From Vulcanimicrobiia bacterium (GTDB taxonomy: Bacteria; Vulcanimicrobiota; Vulcanimicrobiia; Vulcanimicrobiales; Vulcanimicrobiaceae): a stretch of 10,777 nucleotides of DNA. Position 1 is the first letter of the stretch, and each line of letters opens with the position of its first letter. The stretch is from contig JANWKW010000174.1 in assembly GCA_025451135.1 (NCBI GenBank), positions 1-10,777 of the forward strand. Reading direction: 5' to 3'. Position numbers and translations under genes: made by a program. A model generated the notes under the pieces. The model did not search any database, was not told the DNA's origin, and saw only the letters and a list, made by a program, of their open reading frames with translations. Below are positions 1 to 5,770 of this stretch, piece after piece.

Positions 1-356
1 CGCTGATCAGCGGGTTCGCATTCGTGCCGTTCGTCCACAGCATCGGCGCGATGGCGGGCGTGATGGTGCTCTTCGCCTTCGGGCAGTCGCTCGCGAACTC
101 GGGCATCACCGCGATGATCAGCAACCATGCGAACGAACGCGATCAGGGCACCGTGCTCGGGGTCAGTTCGTCGCTCGACTCCGCGGCCGGCATCACGTCG
201 CCGCTGCTCTCGACCGGCATCTTCAGCCGCTACGGCTCGGGCTATGCGGGCGCGGAGCCGCTCGCCTTCGCGGTGCTGGGCCTGCTCATCGGCATCTTCA
301 TCCCGCATCGCGCGCCGAACCACGAACCGAAAGAGGCCGCGGTGGCAGACGCCTAG
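1..356 (+). CDS. MFS transporter, C-terminal fragment (5' end outside window)
   Basis: This is the last ~118 residues of a major facilitator superfamily transporter of the TetA/DHA1 type. The frame is open from base 3, so the gene begins upstream of the window; the GTG at 24 is internal. Seen: a hydrophobic segment (about the first 40 residues) is followed by a polar loop with the pattern ISNHANERDQGTVLG and then SSSLDSAAG-TSPLL. In drug-efflux MFS proteins this is the usual arrangement after TM10: a QG.xxG motif, then small residues leading into TM11. A final hydrophobic stretch (PLAFAVLGLLIGIFI) is TM12, with a short charged cytoplasmic tail. The substrate cannot be told from this part; multidrug or metabolite efflux is the family norm. 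It ends in a TAG that shares the palindrome CTAG with the stop of the convergent ku gene, so there is no intergenic space for a dedicated terminator. Confidence 0.85.
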   Translation, partial: LISGFAFVPFVHSIGAMAGVMVLFAFGQSLANSGITAMISNHANERDQGTVLGVSSSLDSAAGITSPLLSTGIFSRYGSGYAGAEPLAFAVLGLLIGIFIPHRAPNHEPKEAAVADA

Positions 357-1162
357 GCGGCGCTGCTCTTCTTCTTCTCGGTCTTGCGCTTCTTGTTGGC
401 TTCGAGCGAGGCCGCGAGCACGTCCATCAGGTTGACGACCTTGGCGCGGGCCGGCGCCTTCTTCGCCTTGGGCAGTTCCTTGCCGGCGGCGCGCGCGTCG
501 ATCATGGCGAGCAGTTCGTCGCGATAGCGATTGGTGAACTTCTCCGCGTCGAACGCTTCGACGCTCATCGTATCGATCAGCATCTTGGCCATCGCCATCT
601 CGGCCTCGGGCAGCTTTTCGCCGCGCGGCAGTTCGAGCGTCTCGCTCGAGACGATCTCGCTCGCCCAGTGCATCAGCTCGAGCACCAGCGCTTCGCCGAC
701 CGGCTTGACGGCGGCGATATATTCCTTCGTGCGGATCACGACGCGCGCGATCGCGACCTTGTTGGCCGCCAGCAGCGACTCGCGCAGCAGCGCGTAGGCG
801 TGCTTGCCCTGTTTGCTCGGCTCGAGATAGTAGGGCTTGTCGAAGTACATGGGGCTGATCGTATCGAGGTTCACGAACTCGAGGATGTCCACCGACTGGG
901 TCGCCTCGGGATTGACCTTCTCGAAGTCCTCATCGGTGATGATGACGTACTCGCCCTTCTCGTACTCGTAGCCCTTGACGATCTCGTCCCACGGGACGGG
1001 CTTGCCGTCCACGCTGCAGGTGCGCTCGTACTTGATGCGGCCTTCGTCCTTGGCGTGCAGCATATTGAACGAGAGGTCGTCCGTCCGCACCGCCGTGAAC
1101 AACTTCACCGGAATCGTGACGAGGCCGAAGTTGATGGCCCCGGTCCAAATCGCATGTGCCAT
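353..1162 (-). CDS. ku: Non-homologous end-joining protein Ku
   Basis: Bacterial Ku homodimer, which threads onto DNA double-strand ends, protects them and recruits LigD. The 269-residue length is normal for the family. Seen: the N-terminal signature AIWTGAINFGLVTIPVKL (residues 4-21), the stretch with RTCSVDGKPVPWDEIVKGYEYEKG (47-70), the Y-L-P segment around 110-115, the conserved MHWASEI (164-170), and AxxMAKMLIDTM (190-199). These cover the Ku core beta-barrel and bridge. A Lys/Arg/Ala-rich tail (about 226-269, ending KKRKTEKKKSSAA) matches the basic C-terminal extension that in other bacterial Kus contributes DNA binding and ligase stimulation. The start is ATG with a 7-bp gap to the ligD stop upstream. 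I see no good Shine-Dalgarno there, so reinitiation after ligD is likely. The family assignment is firm. Confidence 0.97.
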   Translation of the reverse strand: MAHAIWTGAINFGLVTIPVKLFTAVRTDDLSFNMLHAKDEGRIKYERTCSVDGKPVPWDEIVKGYEYEKGEYVIITDEDFEKVNPEATQSVDILEFVNLDTISPMYFDKPYYLEPSKQGKHAYALLRESLLAANKVAIARVVIRTKEYIAAVKPVGEALVLELMHWASEIVSSETLELPRGEKLPEAEMAMAKMLIDTMSVEAFDAEKFTNRYRDELLAMIDARAAGKELPKAKKAPARAKVVNLMDVLAASLEANKKRKTEKKKSSAA

Positions 1163-1169
1163 AGCGCGG

Positions 1170-2765
1170 CTATTTTACCACATCTTTCGCATCCTTATCG
1201 TCGCGGATGCCGAGGAAGGTGGGCTGGCGCAGGTAGCCGTCCTTGGTCCATTCGGTGAACCGGACCTGGACCACCAGCAGCGGCTGGACGAAGTGGGCCG
1301 GGGCGTTGGCCACGACCGGGCCGTCGAAGGGCGAGGTCTTGCGGGCCATCTTCTTGAGGCCGGCCGAGATCTCGCGCAGCAGGCGGGCGTCGAACCCGGA
1401 GCCGACGCTGCCGACGAACCGGAACTTCTTGCCGACGTACGCCCCGAGCAGGAGCGCTCCGAAGCCCTTGCGGCTGCCCTGGGGATCGGTCCAGCCGCCG
1501 ACCACGAACTCTTGCTCGTTCTGGGCCTTGATCTTGAGCCAGTCGCGCGTGCGGCGCTCCTCGTAGAGCGAGCCCAGCTTCTTCGCGACGATGCCTTCGA
1601 GCCCGGCGGCTTTGGCCTGTTCGAACAGTGCGACGCCCGCGCCGGTCACGTGCTTCGAGTACATCACCAGGCCCTCGTCGGCGATGCAGCGCTCGAGCAG
1701 GGCCTTGCGCTCCTCGATCGGCTCCTTCCGCCGATCGCGTCCGTCGGCGTAGAGCAGGTCGAAGGCGACGAACGTCAGCGGGACCTTTTTCTTGCCGTGG
1801 TCGTGCAGTCGTCCGAACGACGAACGTCCGTTCTCGTCGAGGCTCACGATCTCGCCGTCGACCACGATCGGGACCGAACGGAACGCGCCCGCCAGATCGG
1901 CCAGCTCGGGGAACTTCTGGAGCAGGTCGAGGCCGGTGCGCGAGACCAGCGTCAACTTCCCGTCGGCGTCGACCGTGCAGATCGCGCGATAGCCGTCCCA
2001 CTTGATCTCGAAGAGCCAGCCGTCGTCGTCGAACGGCGCGTCGGCCAGCGTCGCGAGCATCGGCGACCCGATCTTCGGGAGCGGATCGCGCGCGGCCGCG
2101 CGCGGTTTGCCGTCGCCGCGGCTCGCCGGTTTCGACTGCCAGGTCTTGGCCTTGGGATCGGCGGCGATCTCCTCGATCGTCTTGCCGCTCTTGACCGAGG
2201 TGGTCTCGTCGGCCGCATCGTAGCCCGGCACGACGTACTCGTCCTTGTCCTTGATCAGCAGCCACGGGTCGCCGTCGTCGCCGTGCTTGTTCTTGATGCG
2301 CACGAGCGTGAACATGCCGCGCAATCGCTTGCCGTACATGTAGAACTTGATCTTGCCGTTGGCGATCTCGGTCGCCGGGTCGGTCCCCTCGGCCAGCGCG
2401 TAGGTGCCGGCGTCCCAACGGATCACCGCGCCGCCGCCGTATTGCCCCTTGGGGATGTTGCCTTCGAACGCGTTGTACGCGACCGGGTGGTCCTCGACGT
2501 GCATCGCCAAGCGGCGCTGAGAGGTGTCAAGCGTCGGGCCCTTGGGGATCGCCCACGACACCATGACGCCGTCGGCTTCGATACGGAAGTCCCAGTGCAG
2601 GCGCGTCGCGCGGTGCTTCTGCACGACGAAGCGCAGTTTCTTGGCCGGCGCGGCCTTCTCGCCGCGCGGCTCCGGCGTAGCGCCGAAATCGCGCATCGCC
2701 TGATACTTCGCGAGCGAGCCGGGCTTGTCGCCCCGGCTCGCTCGCGGTGTCTTACGGGCCGGCAT
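1170..2765 (-). CDS. ligD: ATP-dependent DNA ligase LigD (phosphoesterase + ligase, no polymerase domain)
   Basis: Seals the double-strand breaks held by Ku. Domains seen in order: a basic N-terminus (1-44); a 3'-phosphoesterase domain (about 45-180), with the residues equivalent to the Pseudomonas LigD active site all present at a constant +9 offset (H51, H57, D59, R61, H93, Y97); a linker with the usual SVKSGKTIEEIAA (190-202); an adenylation domain with nucleotidyl-acceptor K255 in EIKWDGYRA, SRTG (275-278), VDGE (302-305), FVAFDLLY (332-339), EGIVAKK (390-396) and DWLKIKA (408-414); and an OB-fold domain (about 418-531) ending VRFTEWTKDGYLRQPTF. Length is 531 aa. The primase/polymerase domain of full-length LigD is absent at both ends. 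It may be encoded elsewhere or be missing; the window cannot say. ATG start; ku follows 7 bp downstream and a small membrane gene ends 18 bp upstream. Confidence 0.97.
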   Translation of the reverse strand: MPARKTPRASRGDKPGSLAKYQAMRDFGATPEPRGEKAAPAKKLRFVVQKHRATRLHWDFRIEADGVMVSWAIPKGPTLDTSQRRLAMHVEDHPVAYNAFEGNIPKGQYGGGAVIRWDAGTYALAEGTDPATEIANGKIKFYMYGKRLRGMFTLVRIKNKHGDDGDPWLLIKDKDEYVVPGYDAADETTSVKSGKTIEEIAADPKAKTWQSKPASRGDGKPRAAARDPLPKIGSPMLATLADAPFDDDGWLFEIKWDGYRAICTVDADGKLTLVSRTGLDLLQKFPELADLAGAFRSVPIVVDGEIVSLDENGRSSFGRLHDHGKKKVPLTFVAFDLLYADGRDRRKEPIEERKALLERCIADEGLVMYSKHVTGAGVALFEQAKAAGLEGIVAKKLGSLYEERRTRDWLKIKAQNEQEFVVGGWTDPQGSRKGFGALLLGAYVGKKFRFVGSVGSGFDARLLREISAGLKKMARKTSPFDGPVVANAPAHFVQPLLVVQVRFTEWTKDGYLRQPTFLGIRDDKDAKDVVK

Positions 2766-2777
2766 GGAAGCCGACTT

Positions 2778-2794
2778 CGCGAGTTATACTCGCG
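2778..2794. repeat. Perfect 7-bp inverted repeat with 3-nt spacer ahead of ligD
   Basis: CGCGAGT-TAT-ACTCGCG forms a perfect hairpin or dyad. It covers the stop codon of the 52-aa membrane gene (2784-2786) and the putative -10 box of ligD. No T-run follows on either strand, so it is unlikely to be an intrinsic terminator. An operator site or a leader hairpin is more plausible. That role is inference from position only. Confidence 0.5.
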
Positions 2795-2810
2795 CGCCCC
2801 GTCCGGTCAG
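2783..2810 (-). promoter_or_regulatory. Candidate housekeeping promoter for ligD-ku
   Basis: On the minus strand, CTGACC (2805-2810; four of six matches to TTGACA) lies 16 bp from TATAAC (2783-2788; five of six matches to TATAAT). Transcription would begin near 2776, giving a leader of only about 10 bases before the ligD ATG at 2765. The -10 overlaps the end of the preceding small gene and the dyad at 2778-2794. If real, ligD-ku can be expressed separately from the two small membrane genes upstream. Confidence 0.4.
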
Positions 2811-2942
2811 CAGGTTGAAGATCAACAGGATGATCGCGATCACGATGACCAGGTGGATGATCCCGCCCAGATGCCAGAGCGTGAAGCCGAGCAGCCAGAA
2901 GATGACCAGGATGACGATGATCGCCCAGAGGAGGCTCTTCAT
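2784..2942 (-). CDS. Small lmo0937-family-like membrane protein (52 aa)
   Basis: A short gene. It starts at ATG 2942 and reads MKSLLWAIIVILVIFWLLGF, then TLWHLGGIIHLVIVIAII, then LLIFNLLTGRGARV before TAA. Two hydrophobic helices (about 4-20 and 28-45) are joined by a short turn with HLGGIIH. This layout (Leu/Ile-rich helix, LLGF, GG-I-H, second helix, short tail with a Gly-Arg) is that of the lmo0937 family of tiny bacterial membrane proteins, whose function is unknown. Its ATG overlaps the stop of the upstream gene by one base (TAATG), so translation is very probably coupled. Its stop is 18 bp from the ligD start. I infer an inner-membrane location; no catalytic residues are visible. Confidence 0.85.
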   Translation of the reverse strand: MKSLLWAIIVILVIFWLLGFTLWHLGGIIHLVIVIAIILLIFNLLTGRGARV

Positions 2943-3172
2943 TACGGCGTGCCTCCGGTGGTCGTGGTGGTCGTGTTGGATTTCTGCGAGCTCGCGCCGC
3001 TGTTATCGGCCGGCTGCGTGGTGGTCGTCGTCGTGTTGGACGTCGAGCTGACCGTCCACGGGTGCCACATGAGGACGGCGACGGCGATGATGACGACGAC
3101 GACGATCGCGATGATCGCCGTCGCGCCGCTGCCTCCGCCTTGCTGCACGATGGTTGGGCGTTCCTGACTCAT
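2942..3172 (-). CDS. Single-pass membrane protein with duplicated Thr-rich tail (76 aa)
   Basis: I do not recognise a named family. Seen: a short polar N-terminus (residues 1-16, with GGGSG); one very hydrophobic helix (about 17-35, Ile/Val/Ala); a WHPW motif at the membrane edge (36-39); then a 37-residue low-complexity tail of Thr, Ser, Asn, Gln and Gly. The tail contains SNTTTTTT twice, at 45-52 and 65-72. Acidic residues are few, and basic residues are rare after the helix. The likely topology is N-terminus in and tail out, which would expose a Ser/Thr-rich segment of the kind often O-glycosylated (inference). The start at ATG 3172 is supported by a strong Shine-Dalgarno. It is the first gene of the minus-strand group leading to ligD-ku and is coupled by TAATG to the next gene. 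The coding DNA of the tail is repetitive (ACC/ACG runs), so Thr number may vary between strains. Confidence 0.8.
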   Translation of the reverse strand: MSQERPTIVQQGGGSGATAIIAIVVVVIIAVAVLMWHPWTVSSTSNTTTTTTQPADNSGASSQKSNTTTTTTGGTP

Positions 3173-3178
3173 TCTGTC

Positions 3179-3184
3179 TCCTCC
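3179..3184 (-). promoter_or_regulatory. Strong Shine-Dalgarno for the 76-aa membrane protein
   Basis: GGAGGA on the minus strand sits 6 bases before the ATG at 3172, at ideal spacing. It is the best ribosome binding site on the minus strand here and fixes this start. It also implies a conventional leadered transcript, unlike ligD. Confidence 0.8.
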
Positions 3185-3207
3185 ACTGAAAAAGTATGCG
3201 CTTGATT

Positions 3208-3235
3208 TCTCCCCCGGCCGGGGAGTCGTTAAACC
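3208..3235 (-). promoter_or_regulatory. Candidate SigB/SigF-type (general stress) promoter
   Basis: On the minus strand, GGTTTAA (3229-3235) is followed after 15 bp by GGGAGA (3208-3213). The SigB/SigF family of general-stress sigma factors recognises GTTT(AA)-N13-17-GGG(A/T)A. The -35 fits fully and the -10 has one mismatch. Predicted initiation near 3200 would leave a ~28-base leader containing the strong ribosome site at 3179-3184, which fits well. The spacer contains the 12-bp palindrome CCCCGGCCGGGG (3212-3223). No typical -35/-10 is obvious here. This is an inference from a motif match by eye; whether the organism has such a sigma factor is not known from the window. Confidence 0.3.
3212..3223. 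repeat. 12-bp perfect palindrome in divergent intergenic region
   Basis: CCCCGGCCGGGG lies in the 88-bp gap between the divergent genes starting at 3172 (minus) and 3261 (plus). It could be a binding site for a dimeric regulator acting on either side. In DNA this GC-rich a chance palindrome is also quite possible, and no second copy is seen in the window. Confidence 0.35.
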
Positions 3236-3260
3236 CCATTTCGCCGAAACTCCCGGCCTA

Positions 3261-3533
3261 GTGTGGAACGCAGCCGGTCTGGGTATCTCCGCGGTCCTCG
3301 CGATCGCCGCGTTCGCGCGCGCTTCCCGGCGTGCCGGACACTACGACGGGGCCTACGGTATGACGCCCTCGACGCATCGGCGCTATGCCTACGCCGCGCT
3401 GGCGCTCGCGCTCGCCTTCGCCCTGGGTCTGGCCTGGCCGCCCATGCCGACCGTCGTGCTGCTGGGGGCGGCCGTCCTGCTGGCGATCTTCTTCCTCACC
3501 TCGTTCTTGCGCGGAGCCGAAGCCGATGACTGA
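3261..3533 (+). CDS. Small three-helix membrane protein of unknown function (90 aa)
   Basis: GTG start. Not a family I recognise. Seen: an N-terminal hydrophobic helix (about 4-20) ending in RASRR; a polar loop with HYDGAYGMTPSTHRRYAY (27-44); a second helix (about 45-60); a WPPMP turn; and a third helix (about 63-84) with an acidic tail EADD. Arg residues flanking the first loop suggest that loop is cytoplasmic. The last 8 bases overlap the start of the YyaL-like gene, so the two are probably translationally coupled and may act together. I see no clear Shine-Dalgarno for the GTG, and no better downstream start keeps the first helix. The reading frame has the third-position GC bias of its neighbours, which supports it being real. 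Confidence 0.7.
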   Translation: MWNAAGLGISAVLAIAAFARASRRAGHYDGAYGMTPSTHRRYAYAALALALAFALGLAWPPMPTVVLLGAAVLLAIFFLTSFLRGAEADD

Positions 3534-5283
3534 CCTGCACTTCTCACCGCGTCCGAACCGCGCCGCCGAGATCGACTGGCAGCCGTGGGCGCCCGAGACG
3601 TTCGCCCGCGCGAAGATCCTCGGTCGTCCGATCCTGCTCTCGATCTCGGCGGTGTGGTGCCACTGGTGCCACGTCATGGACGAGACGAGCTACTCCGACG
3701 AGGCCGTGCTCGCGGCCATCCGCGAGAAGTACGTGGCGATCCGCGTCGACAACGACGAGCGCCCCGACGTCAACGCGCGCTACAACATGGGCGGCTGGCC
3801 GACGACCGCGTTCCTGGCGCCGGACGGCACCACCATCACCGGTGCGACCTACCTGCCGCCGCCCGAGATGCGTCGCGCGCTCGACGAGATCGCCGGATTC
3901 TATGCGGCCAACCGCGAGCAGATCGCGCAGCGGGCGCTGGAGCTGCGCGACCGCAAACGCGCCTACGAGCCCGCCTCGCGATCGGATCTCACCCCGGCGA
4001 TGATCGCGCCGATCGTCGCCTCGCTCGTCGAGAGCTACGACCCGCAGTACGGCGGGTTCGGCACGGCGCCCAAGTTCCCGCAGACGGACGCGCACGAGTT
4101 CTTGCTCGGCGAGTACCGGGCCGACGGCGACGGACGTCTGCTCGAGATCGTCGCGAACACGCTGCGGCATATGGCGTTGGGCGGCACGTACGACCACGTC
4201 GAAGGCGGGTTCTTCCGCTACTCCACGACGCGCGACTGGTCGGTCCCGCACTTCGAGAAGATGGCGGAGGACCACGCCGGCCTGCTGCGCATCTGCGCGG
4301 CGCTCGCCTCGAGCACCGAGGAGCCCTGGGTGCGCGAGACGCTGCGCAGTGCCGTCGCCTACGTCCGCACGGTCCTGCGCGACGGCGCGACCGGCTTCTT
4401 CGCCGGCAGCCAAGATGCCGACGAGACGTACTTCGCGCTGCCGCTCGAGGGACGGCGCGCGACGGAAGCGCCGTACGTCGATCGCCGCAACTACTCCAAC
4501 TGGACGGCCGGGCTCGCGAGCGCGTTCTTCGCGGTCGCGCGCGCGCTCGACGACGACGCGCTCGCCGGCGAGGCGATCGTCGCGCTCGACGGCCTGCACG
4601 AGCGCATGCTCGACGACGGCGGCCTGCTGTTCCACGTGCTCGCGCCGGGCGCGCCGCCGGCGGTGCGTGGGTTGCTGACCGATCAGGTCGCCTACGCCCG
4701 CGCCCTGCTCGACGCGCACGAACATACCGGCGAAGAGCGGTTCTTGGCGCGCGCGATCGCGATCGCCGACCGCGTCCACGAGGCGTTCGAGGCGCCCGAC
4801 GGCGGCTTCTACGACAACGCCGGCCTGGAAGAGCGGATCGGCAATCTGACCATCCCGGACCGGCCGATCGGCGAGAACGGCACCCACGCCGATTCGCTGC
4901 TCCGCCTGGCCGCGCTGACCGGCGAAGAACGGTTCCACCGGGCCGCGGAGCGGACGCTGCTGCTCTTCGCCGCGACCTACGCGGCCGCCGGGTCGTTCGC
5001 GGCCACCTACTGCCGGGCGCTGCGGCGCCTCCTGAGCCCGGAGCGCTCCGTCCGGATCGTCGGCGCGCCCGCCGGGACCGCCGCTCTGCGCGCGGGCGCG
5101 CTGGCCCTGGCCGACCCGCTCCTGACCGTCCGGACGGTCCCGCCCGGCCAGGCCGAGGCGCTGGGCCTACCCGCGACGCCCGGTACCGCCTACCTGTGTG
5201 CCGGAACGGCCTGCGGCGCCCCGGTCGCCGATCCCGCGGGTCTGGCCGGGGCACGCGAAACACTGCTCGCGGGTGCGGTGTAG
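3526..5283 (+). CDS. YyaL/SPATA20-type thioredoxin-domain protein (DUF255)
   Basis: Two-domain protein of the YyaL/SSP411 family, 585 aa. Seen: an N-terminal thioredoxin-like domain (about 15-145) with the redox-type motif WCHWCHVM (C45, C48), the VDNDERPDV stretch (74-82) and GGWP (89-92, the probable cis-proline). Then comes an (alpha/alpha) barrel domain with YDPQYGGFGTAPKFPQ (171-186), GGTYDHVEGGFFRYS (219-233) and VPHFEKMAEDHA (240-251), and the typical family end AYLCAGTACGAPVADP (555-570). The barrel resembles glycan-epimerase and six-hairpin folds, but the reaction is unknown across the family. It is shorter than the usual ~670-700 aa: the N-terminal SPYLLQHA-NPV-W signature is missing, and the segment before GGWP is compacted. 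The ATG at 3526 is chosen because homology begins just after it and GGAG (3513-3516) precedes it; longer upstream starts run through the 90-aa gene. It is predicted cytoplasmic, as there is no signal peptide. Confidence 0.93.
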   Translation: MTDLHFSPRPNRAAEIDWQPWAPETFARAKILGRPILLSISAVWCHWCHVMDETSYSDEAVLAAIREKYVAIRVDNDERPDVNARYNMGGWPTTAFLAPDGTTITGATYLPPPEMRRALDEIAGFYAANREQIAQRALELRDRKRAYEPASRSDLTPAMIAPIVASLVESYDPQYGGFGTAPKFPQTDAHEFLLGEYRADGDGRLLEIVANTLRHMALGGTYDHVEGGFFRYSTTRDWSVPHFEKMAEDHAGLLRICAALASSTEEPWVRETLRSAVAYVRTVLRDGATGFFAGSQDADETYFALPLEGRRATEAPYVDRRNYSNWTAGLASAFFAVARALDDDALAGEAIVALDGLHERMLDDGGLLFHVLAPGAPPAVRGLLTDQVAYARALLDAHEHTGEERFLARAIAIADRVHEAFEAPDGGFYDNAGLEERIGNLTIPDRPIGENGTHADSLLRLAALTGEERFHRAAERTLLLFAATYAAAGSFAATYCRALRRLLSPERSVRIVGAPAGTAALRAGALALADPLLTVRTVPPGQAEALGLPATPGTAYLCAGTACGAPVADPAGLAGARETLLAGAV

Positions 5284-5297
5284 ATAGGGTGAAAGAT

Positions 5298-5302
5298 GGA
5301 GG
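5298..5302 (+). promoter_or_regulatory. Ribosome binding site that decides the TM2-protein start
   Basis: A full GGAGG lies 5 bases before the GTG at 5308. The ATG at 5296 in the same frame overlaps this motif and has only a weaker GGGTGA upstream. The site favours GTG 5308 as the main start, making a protein four residues shorter than from the ATG. Confidence 0.5.
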
Positions 5303-5307
5303 CCACC

Positions 5308-5739
5308 GTGAATCCCACTATCGCCAACCCCTACATCGCCAATCTCGTCCTGCAGCTCTCGCCCGAACAGCGCGGCTGGTTCGAATACGAATCGCGCCGC
5401 AGCCGTAAGGAGCCCGCCCTCGCGTTCGCGCTCGACCTCGTCCTCGGGCTCTTCGGCGCGCACGATTTCTATCTGGGCGACATCACGCGCGGCGTCCTGA
5501 TGCTGATCGGGACGATGTCGGGCATCGGCACGCTGATCACGTTCCCGGTCTGGTTCATCAGCCTGTTCACCATCTTCCGCGACACCGAGGCCTACAACGA
5601 CGCGGTCGACTACTGGCTGCTCGCGTGGGCCTTCGCCGGCACGCAGATGCCGCCGGCTCCCCCGCCGCAGCGCGGACGCTGCGCACCGATCGGCGGACTC
5701 CCGGCCGTCGTCCCGGTCCGCCGCCAGCAAGGCGCGTAG
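5308..5739 (+). CDS. TM2-domain membrane protein
   Basis: A 143-aa protein (147 if the ATG at 5296 is used). Seen: a polar N-terminus with a repeated ANPYIAN-type stretch and SPEQRGWFEYESRR (18-30), then a TM2 domain (about 36-91). That domain has a first helix (ALAFALDLVLGLFG), the family turn GAHDFYLGDITRG (50-62), and a second helix up to SLFTIF. TM2 proteins normally have Arg or Lys in the turn (GxHRFYLG); here it is Asp, an uncommon substitution. After the domain, RDTEAYND matches the usual end of bacterial TM2 proteins. A proline- and arginine-rich tail (114-143) follows that looks poorly conserved. Function is unknown; a role in envelope or membrane organisation is only a family-level guess. 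It starts 24 bp after the YyaL-like gene and so probably shares its transcript. Confidence 0.85.
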   Translation: MNPTIANPYIANLVLQLSPEQRGWFEYESRRSRKEPALAFALDLVLGLFGAHDFYLGDITRGVLMLIGTMSGIGTLITFPVWFISLFTIFRDTEAYNDAVDYWLLAWAFAGTQMPPAPPPQRGRCAPIGGLPAVVPVRRQQGA

Positions 5740-5770
5740 GAACGTCGCGCGCGTCGCATAACTTCGGCGC

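Noticed and set aside
668..1258. A 196-codon plus-strand open frame over ku
   Set aside because: It is antisense to ku, with a composition typical of complementary-frame artefacts.
2778..2794. Inverted repeat considered as an intrinsic terminator of the small membrane genes
   Set aside because: The stem is short and no T-run follows on either strand, so read-through into ligD remains the simpler view.
975..3167. A 730-codon open frame on the plus strand across the ligD region
   Set aside because: It is antisense to ligD and the small membrane genes, whose families are certain. Its translation is rich in Arg, Ala, Asp and Val-Val runs with no recognisable domain, which is typical of shadow frames in GC-rich DNA.
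3544..4938. A 464-codon open frame on the minus strand inside the YyaL-like gene
   Set aside because: It is the antisense of a well-conserved protein, and its product is low-complexity Arg/Ala/Glu-Arg sequence.
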